Shown here in pieces: positions 1-7,480 of a stretch of DNA of 30,402 bases (positions within the stretch are counted from its first letter, which is position 1; the number at the start of each line of letters is the position of its first letter). Source of the stretch: JBHICC01 sp046759385 (GTDB lineage Bacteria; Pseudomonadota; Gammaproteobacteria; Acidiferrobacterales; SPGG2); the NCBI GenBank assembly GCA_046759385.1, contig JBHICC010000034.1:1-30402 (forward strand), in the 5' to 3' direction. Position numbers and translations under genes: made by a program. A model generated the notes under the pieces. It saw nothing but the letters and a program-made list of their open reading frames with translations. It was not told the DNA's origin and did no database searches.

Positions 1-144
1 GCCAAATGGCCGGTCTCCGGCCTGTGGGTGATCGGCCTCTTTGTTGCCGTCGAGGTGATTAGCAACGGGGGGTCTTATCTTCTTAGTGCCCTGGCGGCCA
101 AGAACGCCGGTAAGCCCGCGCCAGCGAGCGCCGCGTCGGCATAG
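1..144 (+). CDS. C-terminal fragment of HdeD-like (DUF308) membrane protein
   Basis: Frame 1 is open from the window edge to a TAG stop and encodes about 47 residues beginning AKWPVSGLWVIGLFVAVEVI. The Trp-Pro-hydrophobic pattern followed by a membrane helix and a short Ala-rich polar tail is typical of the last helix of HdeD-family (DUF308) acid-resistance or membrane proteins. The start and most of the gene lie outside the window, so the family call rests on one helix. The DUF4344 gene starts 15 bp after its stop on the same strand, so the two may be co-transcribed. Confidence 0.6.
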   Translation, partial: AKWPVSGLWVIGLFVAVEVISNGGSYLLSALAAKNAGKPAPASAASA

Positions 145-159
145 CGCGAAGTTTCGCCG

Positions 160-1065
160 ATGGGAACGGTTCGCGGCATCGCAAACGGTCTTGCAGTCTG
201 TCTCTTATTCATCGCGCTTAGCGCGTACCCGATAAGTAACGCAAGCAGTGCCGAGAAAACCGAAGGGCAAGGATCCATCGAGATCAGTCCCGATAAAGAG
301 CTGTTCTTTCTCGGCAATACCTTCCACGTTCTGCTCCACGAGTTCGGGCACGTGCTGATCCAGGACCTCGATCTGCCGGTGCTGGGCAGGGAGGAGGATG
401 CGGCGGACACCATTGCCACGCTCTTGGTACTGGGCATAGCACGAAAATCTCCCGATTCGAACAACCCTTTTATAGAATCTTTACTTGCGACGGCACAAGC
501 TTGGCAGCTGGTGTGGGAGCAGGAGCAGCGAGAGAACCAAGCGCTGCAATTTTGGTCGCGGCACAGTCTCAGCGCCCAGCGTTTCTATAATATCGTTTGC
601 TTCATCTATGGCAGCGATCCGGAGCGGTTTGCAAGGTTACCCAAGGCTGCGAAGCTGCCGGAAGCGCGATCCGAGTGGTGTGAAGAAGAGCTCGAGCTCG
701 CTGCACGATCGCTTAGGCGCCTTGGCGAGTTGAAAGCTCTGGAGAAGCAAGCGTTGTCGGATGAAAAAACCGGTTCCATTGCTGTTGTCTATGACGAACC
801 GCAAACGGCGCTAAGCAGCGCGCTTCTGGCAGCGCTAAGGCAAACCCAGATGATAGAGAAACTAGCCGAGCACTTTGAGACCCGTTTTGCGTTGCCGGCG
901 GATCTAAAAGTGCGCGTCTGGGCGTGCGGGTTTCCGGGCGCGGGCTGGGACCCGGAGGCGCGCGAGCTCAACCTCTGTTACGAGTTCATGGAGCTTTACT
1001 ACGGGCTCGCCGAACGCGCGGACCCGGATGCACGGAAGCGGCTCTTAGAGCGCGCTTCACATTAG
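160..1065 (+). CDS. DUF4344 exported putative zinc metallopeptidase
   Basis: This 301-residue protein starts with a hydrophobic export signal (about residues 1-31, ending near the SNASSA stretch). It carries the gluzincin-type HExxH motif as HEFGH at residues 60-64. The following LPVLGREEDAAD segment (about 72-83) supplies acidic residues expected to give the third zinc ligand. That arrangement is the hallmark of the DUF4344 putative metallopeptidase family. The family has no well-defined substrate, and periplasmic location is inferred from the signal. It lies 15 bp downstream of the HdeD-like gene. Its last 75 bp, including the stop codon, recur in diverged form at 1172-1246 beyond a small palindromic element, so the 3' end has been rearranged. 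I am sure of the gene and family but not of its activity. Confidence 0.85.
   Translation: MGTVRGIANGLAVCLLFIALSAYPISNASSAEKTEGQGSIEISPDKELFFLGNTFHVLLHEFGHVLIQDLDLPVLGREEDAADTIATLLVLGIARKSPDSNNPFIESLLATAQAWQLVWEQEQRENQALQFWSRHSLSAQRFYNIVCFIYGSDPERFARLPKAAKLPEARSEWCEEELELAARSLRRLGELKALEKQALSDEKTGSIAVVYDEPQTALSSALLAALRQTQMIEKLAEHFETRFALPADLKVRVWACGFPGAGWDPEARELNLCYEFMELYYGLAERADPDARKRLLERASH
991..1065 (+). repeat. Direct repeat copy A: last 75 bp of the DUF4344 gene
   Basis: This is the 3' end of the DUF4344 gene, from GAGCTTTAC to the TAG. It aligns without gaps to 1172-1246 with 10 mismatches in 75 bp. Most of the changed codons are synonymous. Confidence 0.9.
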
Positions 1066-1090
1066 AACCGTGGGAACCGCTGTTACCTGG

Positions 1091-1163
1091 AAAAAGGGGT
1101 CGGGAGTCTTTTTGCCAGTCGGAGCATTGCCCTATACAGATAAAGACTCCCGACCCCTTTTTT
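1091..1163. mobile_element. REPIN-like miniature element matching the RAYT element ends
   Basis: Two inverted copies of an 18-bp REP-type sequence (AAAAAGGGGTCGGGAGTC and its reverse complement) flank about 35 bp. The same palindromic ends, in the same orientation, bound the transposase element at 6665-7434. This one has no coding capacity, so it looks like a non-autonomous derivative (REPIN/MITE) mobilisable by that transposase. It sits between the DUF4344 stop codon and a second copy of that gene's tail. Confidence 0.8.
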
Positions 1164-1171
1164 ATGCTCCG

Positions 1172-1246
1172 GAGCTTTACTACGGGCTTGCCGAGCACGC
1201 GAATCCGGACGCGCGGAAGCGGCTCCTAGAGCGCGCTTCGAATTAG
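1172..1246 (+). pseudogene. Direct repeat copy B: detached DUF4344 3' end
   Basis: This 75-bp stretch encodes ELYYGLAEHANPDARKRLLE and four more residues before a stop, against ELYYGLAERADPDARKRLLE in the intact gene. Of the nine altered codons, six are synonymous and three change the residue (Arg to His, Asp to Asn, His to Asn). That implies both copies evolved as coding sequence before being brought together. It begins directly after the REP-type element and has no start of its own. It is best read as the remnant of a second, paralogous or allelic, DUF4344 gene whose body was lost. Confidence 0.8.
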
Positions 1247-1262
1247 CAAACGTAACGATTTT

Positions 1263-1964
1263 CTATCCCGGTGACTTCCCACGGCGCTCATCGAGGCGTT
1301 GACGCCAACGCTTCGCAAACGTCTCTAAGGTGTTTTCGATGTCCTTCCAGGTGGTCTCGGGGTTCTTTTTCCCTTTTTGGGTTTGCTTGCGCAGCTTCTC
1401 GCCCGCGTGCACGGCGACAATGGCGCCCATCCGTTGGCCGGTCTGAGAATCAAGGAGCTCCACTTCGAACTGCGCAGAACGGAGCCGGATGTGCTTGCCG
1501 GCACCGGTCTGCACGCCCTTGGCGGCGGCGCCGATCGGCGTGTAGTTGTACCACTTCCACTTGCCCTTTTGTAAATACACATGCGTGAGCGCCATGCGCA
1601 CCAGCCCCACGCCCGGTCCCGGTTTACGCACGAGCGGATACTCTGGATCGAGTTCATCGACGATGGCCTGGACCAGGCGATCGGAAAGCGCTTTCAAGTT
1701 GTCCGCATTGACGCCCTTGTACTCGGAATTCTCATCGAGCCAGATCTCTAACCCCTGGTACATAAACTTGTTGTAGTTCCTCGGGTCAAATCCGTGCGCT
1801 TCGTATTTGAACACACCCGGTCGGGTCGGATCGGCGGCGAGCTCATCGTAGTTTTTCAGAAATCCCGACGGCCGGATCTTTCCCGGATCGGCGGTGAAGG
1901 CCGCGCCCGGCAGGACGATGGCCGCCGCCATCGTTGCGAGAACGATCCATTTAAATGCTTTCAT
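1263..1964 (-). CDS. DUF3313 domain exported protein
   Basis: This 233-residue protein has a clear signal peptide (MKAFKWIVLATMAAAIVLPG, cleavage probably near AFTA-DPG) and no lipobox cysteine. The mature part reads PSGFLKNYDEL early on, then a central VRMALTHVYLQKGKW segment and a late EVELLDSQTGQRMGAIVAVHAG strand. This layout matches DUF3313, a family of exported or lipoprotein envelope proteins of unknown function. The ATG at 1964 is preceded by GGGAGACAAAC, a good ribosome binding site. It is transcribed in the same direction as the four barrel genes upstream but separated from them by about 180 bp. A periplasmic role is inferred from the signal alone. Confidence 0.8.
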   Translation of the reverse strand: MKAFKWIVLATMAAAIVLPGAAFTADPGKIRPSGFLKNYDELAADPTRPGVFKYEAHGFDPRNYNKFMYQGLEIWLDENSEYKGVNADNLKALSDRLVQAIVDELDPEYPLVRKPGPGVGLVRMALTHVYLQKGKWKWYNYTPIGAAAKGVQTGAGKHIRLRSAQFEVELLDSQTGQRMGAIVAVHAGEKLRKQTQKGKKNPETTWKDIENTLETFAKRWRQRLDERRGKSPG

Positions 1965-2142
1965 GTTTGTCTCCCGTGATGTGGTGGGGGTTTGCCTTAG
2001 GCCCTACGTTAAACGAGTATCTCCAGTCGGGTCAACGCCCTGTCAACCACGCCAACGCTACGGAAATCTCCGGATGATCGTTAATCATCCGCCGCCAACT
2101 TTCTGTCGTGTTGCGCTAAACGCCCACTATTATGGATAAGCG

Positions 2143-2967
2143 CTACTTCCCACGTAGACGGATATTGATAAACGCCGCAACGCCCTTGTAGTCAAGGTCG
2201 AGCCGACCGGTCCAATCCTCGTCCGTGCTGTCGACATCCAAGTCCATGACGTTATAACCGACCCCGAAGCCTACATTTTTGAAGGTGTTGTGCACCGCGC
2301 CGAATAGGGCGTCGACCAAACTGCCGGAATAATCGTCGCCCGTGACAGCAAAGAACTGTGCGTGTCCTCGCAAGATCCACTTCCCCCTGAGCTTGTGAAC
2401 GAAACCCAGGCCGAACACCGGCAAGGGTGCGAGCACATCGCCTTGGTCTCCAGCTCCTGTGCTCGGATCCTGCAATCCGGCGAAGATATCCATCGCATAA
2501 AGCCCGATAGTGGCGTGCACATCCCAGTTGGGTCGTTGGATAAACGAATAGCCCCAAGAGCCGCGAAAGATCTTGAGATCGAGCTGGGTCTGAAGAGTCG
2601 TGCCAGCCGCGAAGAATTCATCGCCCCAGCGAATGTCAATGTTTACCGGAGCAATAGTGTCGCGCGAGAGATCAAAGTAACTGAACTGCATGCTGGATCG
2701 GCGTTTGTAGCGCCAGGTGCCGTCTAGCCTGAAAACAGCCTGCGAATCGTCAAGACCGAGATTGTCTTCCCAGCTGATCCGGGTGCCGGCGGAGCCGTCG
2801 GTGGCGTCGAGACGCAGCGCCGTGTTGTGGTTAACAAAAAAGGCGCCGATGCTGAGGTTAAATTTGTGCCAACCTTCCCAGCTGCCCTTTTTCTTATCGG
2901 CCAGCGCGGACGCGGCGAACAGTGCCGTGAGCAAAAAGATCGTAAACGCGCGAACCGCTCCTCTCAT
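2143..2967 (-). CDS. Outer-membrane beta-barrel protein, paralogue 1 (most divergent)
   Basis: I chose the ATG at 2967 because GGGAGG lies just upstream and it begins a clean signal peptide (MRGAVRAFTIFLLTALFAAS). An upstream in-frame start at 3024 would bury that signal. The mature protein of about 250 residues opens with WEGWHKFNLSIGAF and then alternates polar and hydrophobic residues in amphipathic strands. It ends in INIRLRGK without the usual C-terminal aromatic residue. It shares with the next three genes the LRLDATDG, ISWEDNLGLD, WGYSFI, DIFAGLQDP, GDVLAPLPVFG, HTFKNVGFG and LDVDSTDEDW blocks. It is the least similar of the four. No precise family name comes to mind, and the cargo or function is unknown. 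Confidence 0.75.
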   Translation of the reverse strand: MRGAVRAFTIFLLTALFAASALADKKKGSWEGWHKFNLSIGAFFVNHNTALRLDATDGSAGTRISWEDNLGLDDSQAVFRLDGTWRYKRRSSMQFSYFDLSRDTIAPVNIDIRWGDEFFAAGTTLQTQLDLKIFRGSWGYSFIQRPNWDVHATIGLYAMDIFAGLQDPSTGAGDQGDVLAPLPVFGLGFVHKLRGKWILRGHAQFFAVTGDDYSGSLVDALFGAVHNTFKNVGFGVGYNVMDLDVDSTDEDWTGRLDLDYKGVAAFINIRLRGK

Positions 2968-3056
2968 AAGCCTCCCTTTGTTCTTGTTCTCGCCGGTAGC
3001 GCACAACGTTAATAGTGACGCCACGGGTTTGCAACACGTGCCTCCCTCGGAGATTT

Positions 3057-3896
3057 TCAGTTGCTGGGCCTCAAGCGCACTCTCACGTAGGCAAAGTAGC
3101 CTTTGTAATCGATGTCGAGCCTGCCGCTGAAATCCTTGTTCGTGCTGTCGACATCCAGATTCTCGACGTTCAGCGCAATGCCGAAGCCGACGTTCTTAAA
3201 CGTGTGGTGTGTGGCCCCGAACTTGGTCTCAATCAGGCTACCCGAGTAGTCGTCGGCGGCGATTGAGAACAACCGCGCATGCCCATTGAGATGCCACTTG
3301 CCGGTGAGCTTGTGATCAAAGCCCACGCCGAACACCGGCAACGGTGCAAGTACATCGCCTTGATCCTTCTGTTGGGCGGCGGGGTCCGTAATAGATGCAA
3401 AGATGTCCATGGCGAAGATACCGAGGGTAAAGCGCGCATCCCACTTACGCGTGCGAAAAAACGAGTATCCCCAAGAGCCCTGAATGACCTTGAGATCATA
3501 CACCGTGCGCACGGCCGGACTGACTACCGGGTCAATGACGATATCACCCCAGCGGATGGTCACGGTAACGGGCGCCACCGCGTCACGGTTGAGCTCGAAG
3601 TAGCTGAAGTCCACGCTCGATCGTTTACCGTAACGCCACAGACCGTCTATTCTGGGATCGGTAACACGGGAGTCGAGACCGAGATTGTCTTCAAAGTTAA
3701 GCTGGGTGCCGAACTGGCCGTCGCTGGAGTCCAGGCGCAGCTTGGTTTTCTGTTTAGAGCGAAAGGCGCCGACGTCGAGGTTCAATCGATCCCAGCCCTC
3801 CCAACCGGGCTTGTCGTTCTTTTTCGCGGAAAACGCGGGGGAAGACAGTGTGGCGGAAAATATTAAAAGCGCAAGCAGACTAACTATTTTTCTCAC
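3057..3896 (-). CDS. Outer-membrane beta-barrel protein, paralogue 2
   Basis: This 279-residue protein starts at a GTG (3896) directly preceded by GGGAGGAGGT. The signal is MRKIVSLLALLIFSATLSSP with a cleavage-like AFSA. The mature region shows the shared pattern: KPGWEGWDRLNLDVGAF, a Gly-Thr-Gln FEDNLGLD block, WGDIVIDP, WGYSFFRTRKWDARFTLGIF, GDVLAPLPVFGVGFDHKLTGKWH, and a closing YFAYVRVRLRPSN. The strand periodicity and export signal support an outer-membrane barrel of roughly 10 to 12 strands, although I cannot count strands exactly. It lies about 70 bp downstream of paralogue 3, so the two are probably co-transcribed. It differs from paralogue 3 chiefly in the loop between GSLIE and HHTFKN. 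Confidence 0.78.
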   Translation of the reverse strand: MRKIVSLLALLIFSATLSSPAFSAKKNDKPGWEGWDRLNLDVGAFRSKQKTKLRLDSSDGQFGTQLNFEDNLGLDSRVTDPRIDGLWRYGKRSSVDFSYFELNRDAVAPVTVTIRWGDIVIDPVVSPAVRTVYDLKVIQGSWGYSFFRTRKWDARFTLGIFAMDIFASITDPAAQQKDQGDVLAPLPVFGVGFDHKLTGKWHLNGHARLFSIAADDYSGSLIETKFGATHHTFKNVGFGIALNVENLDVDSTNKDFSGRLDIDYKGYFAYVRVRLRPSN

Positions 3897-3965
3897 ACCT
3901 CCTCCCGCTGGAATAGGCTCTCTCCAACGCCGCGATACGTGGGCGTGCTCGCCACTCAGCGCTTA

Positions 3966-4811
3966 TTATCCGCCTGGACGTAAACGCACTCTCACGTACG
4001 CAAAGGGGCCTTTGTATTTGATGTTGAGAAACCCGCTGAAATCTTTATCCGTGCTGTCGACATCCAGATTCATGGCGCTATAGCCAATGCCGAAGCCGAC
4101 ATTCTTGAACGTGTGGTGCGTGGCGTTGATGTTGGTCTCGGTGAGGGTGCCCTTGTACTCATCCTCAGCCTCGATATTGAAGTAGTTGAATCGGCCTTGG
4201 AGATGCCACTTGCCGGTGAGCTTGTGATCAAAGCCCATGCCGATCACCGGAAGCGGTGCGAGCACATCGCCCTGATCCGAGCTTACTGGATCGGCGGGAT
4301 CCTGAATCGCCGCGAAGATGTCCATGGCAAAGATGCCGAGGGTAAAGCGTGCATCCCACTTACGCGTGCGAAAGAACGTATACCCCCATTGGGCCGAGAT
4401 GACCTCGATGTCATATTTGCTACGCACACTCGAGGTGGACACCGGATCGAACACAACGTCACCCCATCGAAGCGTAACTGAGAGCGGCCCCACGCCCTCA
4501 CGCTCGAGCTTGAAATAGTTCAGGCTCAGGCTGGAGCGCTTCTTATAACGCCACAGCACGTCAATCCGCGGTGTCTCCTCCCGGGCATCGAGATTGAGAT
4601 TGTTTTCAAAGTCGATCTCGGTGCCGACCGTACCGTCGGTGGCGTCAAGACGCAACACCGTGTCCTGTTTAGCCGAAAAGACGCCGACGTCGACGTTCCA
4701 GCGATCCCAGCCTTCCCAACCGGGCTTGTCCTTTTTTTTCGCAGCGAGTGCGGGGGAAGAAAGTGTGGCGAAAAATACTAAAAGCGCGAGCAGGCTAGCT
4801 ATTTTTCTCAT
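3966..4811 (-). CDS. Outer-membrane beta-barrel protein, paralogue 3
   Basis: This 281-residue protein begins MRKIASLLALLVFFATLSSP, a signal peptide nearly identical to that of paralogue 2. The mature part contains KKKDKPGWEGWDRWNVDVGVF, FENNLNLD, a YKKRSSLSLNYFKLEREGVG strand pair and a closing GPFAYVRVRLRPGG. It has an expanded acidic loop (NIEAEDEYKGTLTETNINA) shared with paralogue 4 but absent from paralogues 1 and 2. It ends in tandem TAA stops. The sequence around its 3' end, including bases past the stop, closely matches that of paralogue 4. That marks a tandem duplication unit larger than the gene. The function is unrecognised. Confidence 0.78.
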   Translation of the reverse strand: MRKIASLLALLVFFATLSSPALAAKKKDKPGWEGWDRWNVDVGVFSAKQDTVLRLDATDGTVGTEIDFENNLNLDAREETPRIDVLWRYKKRSSLSLNYFKLEREGVGPLSVTLRWGDVVFDPVSTSSVRSKYDIEVISAQWGYTFFRTRKWDARFTLGIFAMDIFAAIQDPADPVSSDQGDVLAPLPVIGMGFDHKLTGKWHLQGRFNYFNIEAEDEYKGTLTETNINATHHTFKNVGFGIGYSAMNLDVDSTDKDFSGFLNIKYKGPFAYVRVRLRPGG

Positions 4812-4919
4812 GGCTCCGGCGCCACGCTAAGCTTACACTAATCAAGCGTTTCACCTCTCGGCGTTTGTGATCCCGATCAACCGCCGCGACGCGTTGGTGC
4901 GCCCGCCGCTCAGCGCTTA

Positions 4920-5762
4920 TTATCCGCCTGGACGTAAACGCACTCTCGCATACAGAAAGGGGCCTCTGTATTTGATGTCGAGCGCGCCGCTGAAATCTTT
5001 ATCGGTGCTGTCGATGTCAAGCTGCGTGCTGTTAAAGCCAACGCCAAAGCCAACGTTTTTGAACGTGTGGTGTGTGGCCGCGACCAAGAAGTCAACGAGG
5101 CTGCCCTTGTACTCGTTCTCGGCCTCGATCTGGAAATAGTTAAATTTTCCTTGCAGATGCCACTTGCCGGTGAGCTTGCGATCAAAGCCCATGCCGAACA
5201 CCGGCAAGGGCGCGAGCACATCGCCTTGATCGGTCTGGGCGGCGGCGGGATCCTGAATGGCGGCGAAGATATCCATGGCGTAGATGCCGATGGTAAAGCG
5301 CGCGTCCCACTTCGGGGTGCGAAAGAACGAATAGCCCCATTGGGCCGAGATGACCTCGATGTTATACACCGTGCGCACGGCCGGGCTGACCACCGGATCC
5401 AGCACAATGTCACCGAATCGGAGCGTAACAGTGAGCGGCGCCACCGCGTCACGGTCGAGCTTAAAATAGCTCAAGCTCAGGCTGGAGCGCTTCTTATAAC
5501 GCCACAGCACGTCGATCCGGGGGTCGGTTTGCCGACTGTCGAGGCCGAGATTGTCTTCAAAGTTGATCTGGGTGCCGAACGAACCGTCGGTAGCATCAAG
5601 GCGTATGTTCGTGCTCTGTTGAGACAAAAACGCGCCGACGTCGATATTCCAGCGATCCCAGCCTTCCCAACCGGGTTTGTCCTTTTTTTTCGCGGCGAAT
5701 GCGGGGGACACCAGGAGTGCCGCCAACAACACGATCACTACCACACTTATTATCTTTCTCAT
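4920..5762 (-). CDS. Outer-membrane beta-barrel protein, paralogue 4 (first transcribed)
   Basis: This 280-residue protein starts at an ATG with GGGAGGAGAA directly upstream. Its signal peptide is MRKIISVVVIVLLAALLVSP followed by AFAA. It keeps all the shared blocks (KPGWEGWDRWNIDVGAF, INFEDNLGLDSRQTDP, LRFGDIVLDPVVSPAVRTVYN, WGYSFFRTPKWDARFTIGIY, GDVLAPLPVFGMGFDRKLTGKWH, HHTFKNVGFGVGFN). It also has the acidic NEYKGSLVD loop. As the most upstream of the four minus-strand paralogues it is the probable promoter-proximal gene. It ends in tandem TAA stops. No terminal aromatic residue is present, so recognition by the Bam complex would rely on internal signals. That last point is inference. Confidence 0.78.
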   Translation of the reverse strand: MRKIISVVVIVLLAALLVSPAFAAKKKDKPGWEGWDRWNIDVGAFLSQQSTNIRLDATDGSFGTQINFEDNLGLDSRQTDPRIDVLWRYKKRSSLSLSYFKLDRDAVAPLTVTLRFGDIVLDPVVSPAVRTVYNIEVISAQWGYSFFRTPKWDARFTIGIYAMDIFAAIQDPAAAQTDQGDVLAPLPVFGMGFDRKLTGKWHLQGKFNYFQIEAENEYKGSLVDFLVAATHHTFKNVGFGVGFNSTQLDIDSTDKDFSGALDIKYRGPFLYARVRLRPGG

Positions 5763-6087
5763 TTCTCCTCCCAGCAGTTGTCGTTAACAGCGGAGCACGG
5801 AGTCAGGTGATCATAACGCAGGTTATGTCCTAGCACCACCTTCCGGACCGCCTAAATCTAGCGCGCTAGGTAAGCGGAAACCAGCAAAAGTCAGCCTTCT
5901 GGACATTCTTCAGTCGCCTCAGCGGCTGTGTTGACGGGTACCCGGGAAGTTACGCCATTGACGTCGGAATTTTTGATCCCAACGCCCGTTACGAGAGTAG
6001 GGCGACAACGCCCACGTCGCCCACACGTGCGATATAATGGGCGAGAATTATTACAACAACATGTTACACCACAACTAGGAGACGCAG
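5763..6087. other. Divergent intergenic region, barrel genes / DUF4136 gene
   Basis: These 325 bp separate the minus-strand barrel genes from the plus-strand DUF4136 gene. No credible protein is encoded. The right part holds a candidate -10 box and an adjacent perfect inverted repeat (see separate entry). The left part presumably holds the barrel-gene promoter, but I could not pick out a convincing pair of boxes. Confidence 0.5.
6000..6038 (+). promoter_or_regulatory. Candidate promoter with 7-bp inverted repeat operator
   Basis: A perfect consensus TATAAT lies at 6033-6038, about 50 bp upstream of the DUF4136 start codon. No good -35 hexamer sits at the normal distance. Instead a perfect inverted repeat GGGCGAC-N9-GTCGCCC (6000-6022) covers the -35 region. 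This suggests a regulator-dependent promoter. The assignment is by eye only. Confidence 0.4.
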
Positions 6088-6621
6088 ATGGATACGCTAA
6101 CGTTCCGCCGGTGGCGGGCGCTGTTTTTGTTTGCCTTGCTTTTTTCAGGCGCGGCCTCGGCGAGTGTCAAGGTCGAGTATGACAAAGACACCGACTTCGG
6201 CCAGTATCAGACCTTCGATTGGCTGAGGCCGACCTACCTGCCGGACCCGCAGCTGCAAAAGCAATTCGAAGCGGCGATCGAGCGCACGCTCACATCGCTC
6301 GGGCTCAAGCGCGCCGAAGGCGCGCCGGATCTGTATGTGATCGTGCGCGCACAAAGCATTGAGGTACGCAAGCGCGATGTACGACCGCTCGGCTACTCGG
6401 GCAACCGTTGGCGCGCCGGGTCGCTTCATGATTGGCCGCGGGTGCGCGTTCGTCACATCCCGACGCAGAAGCTGCGTGTCGACCTACTGGACCGTCGATC
6501 GAAAGAACGCGTGTGGCGCGGGCTGGCGATTGATCTATTAAGCACAAACCCGGAAAGAGTCGCCAAGCGCATCGAGAAACGCACCGAAAGGATCTTCAGG
6601 AGGTTTCCGCCCAAGAAATAA
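6088..6621 (+). CDS. DUF4136 domain exported protein
   Basis: This 177-residue protein has an N-terminal signal sequence (WRALFLFALLFSGAASAS). The mature protein opens VKVEYDKDTDFGQYQTFDWL, which is the diagnostic start of the DUF4136 family (Asp-Phe-x-x-Tyr-x-Thr-Phe-x-Trp). The domain continues through AIERTLTSLGLKRAEGAPDLYVIV and ends in a basic tail. Many family members are lipoproteins, but this one has no lipobox cysteine. It is therefore probably a soluble periplasmic protein or anchored by an uncleaved signal. The start at 6088 follows AGGAGACGCAG. It appears to be a single-gene unit, with the RAYT element inserted just downstream. Its role is unknown. Confidence 0.8.
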   Translation: MDTLTFRRWRALFLFALLFSGAASASVKVEYDKDTDFGQYQTFDWLRPTYLPDPQLQKQFEAAIERTLTSLGLKRAEGAPDLYVIVRAQSIEVRKRDVRPLGYSGNRWRAGSLHDWPRVRVRHIPTQKLRVDLLDRRSKERVWRGLAIDLLSTNPERVAKRIEKRTERIFRRFPPKK

Positions 6622-6664
6622 TAACGAGACACAAGCCTTACTCCGCTTTCCTGATGGTAAAAGG

Positions 6665-7434
6665 AAAAGGGGTCGGGAGTCTTTTTTCAGCCCTAGTATC
6701 TTATGCGTCACGCTTTCTCGGCCGCCCTCTGGGTCGGAGGGTAGATTCCAGCCCCAGCCGCTTGGCAGTTCGCAGCCGCCATTTCTCCGTGCCGTAGGGC
6801 GTGCCGCGCTGAGCACTCTCTCGAAGTGCCTCTAGCTCATCCGGAGTTTCTGCTCGGTTGACGTATTGCAGCCAGTTACGGGGTCGCGTGAGTGGCCATG
6901 GACTGACCCACGATGTGGCCTTTGCGTTTCCTTTATACCGCCGCCACAGGCTCGACCAACGCCAGTTTTCGGCGCGCCTAACCAAGTTCGCTCGCAATGC
7001 GTTGCGTTCAACGTAGCGGGCAACCGTCAGAAAGTATTCGTCGGATTGCACGGGAAACGATTTGAAGCGTCCCTGATAAAGTGGTCCCGTGCCCGATGTG
7101 CCATGGAAAGCGTGCCAACGCTGCGTGTGGGTGACGGTGATCCAACGCATTACCTCGGAGAGTTCGCCATCAATTCGTGGCCAAAGGAGCAAATGCCAAT
7201 GATTAGGCATGACGCAATACGCCACGATGCGTATGCGCGTTTGCGAGACCACCTCCGCTAGGACACGTTCGAACGCGATATAATCGCCTGGTGTTTCGAA
7301 AAGCAGCAGCTTACCAACGCGGCGGTTGAGCACATGGTACACGACACCGCCTGTAGCTAATCGCGGACGGCGTGGCATTTGGTCCGACTATATCAGAGTC
7401 GTGCCTTCGCTAAAAAGACTCCCGACCCCTTTTT
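6665..7434. mobile_element. REP-associated tyrosine transposase (RAYT) element
   Basis: A transposase gene is flanked by inverted REP-type sequences: a left end at 6665-6687 (AAAAGGGGTCGGGAGTC plus a T run) and its reverse complement at 7412-7434. The unit is about 770 bp. A partial extra copy of the right end (CGACCC followed by Ts) lies at 7435-7446. The same palindrome forms the small element at 1091-1163. IS200-like Y1 transposases of this class act on such REP hairpins as single-stranded DNA. Confidence 0.85.
6701..7378 (-). CDS. REP-associated tyrosine transposase
   Basis: This 225-residue Y1-type transposase has the opening RLATGGVVYHVLNRRVGK strand, the HUH motif as HWH at residues 60-62 inside VMPNHWHLLLWP, and the probable nucleophile Tyr122 in RYVERNALRA. 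A conserved NWRWSSLWRR block follows the tyrosine. All the expected motifs are present and in order, so it is probably active. The length fits a RAYT with a short basic C-terminal tail ending RPRGRPRKRDA. There is no obvious ribosome binding site before the ATG, as is common for domesticated low-expression transposases. Flanking REP-type ends support element integrity. Family members move or maintain REP and REPIN sequences rather than causing frequent transposition of themselves. Confidence 0.9.
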   Translation of the reverse strand: MPRRPRLATGGVVYHVLNRRVGKLLLFETPGDYIAFERVLAEVVSQTRIRIVAYCVMPNHWHLLLWPRIDGELSEVMRWITVTHTQRWHAFHGTSGTGPLYQGRFKSFPVQSDEYFLTVARYVERNALRANLVRRAENWRWSSLWRRYKGNAKATSWVSPWPLTRPRNWLQYVNRAETPDELEALRESAQRGTPYGTEKWRLRTAKRLGLESTLRPRGRPRKRDA

Positions 7435-7480
7435 CGACCCTTTTTTGATGCGGAACAGCCCTGGGCGAGACCGCTGGCGC

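Noticed and set aside
5067..5810. Plus-strand open frame of 247 codons opposite barrel paralogue 4
   Set aside because: It mirrors the coding strand of a well-supported gene and similar frames lie opposite the other paralogues. It has no recognisable family, which suggests codon-bias shadows.
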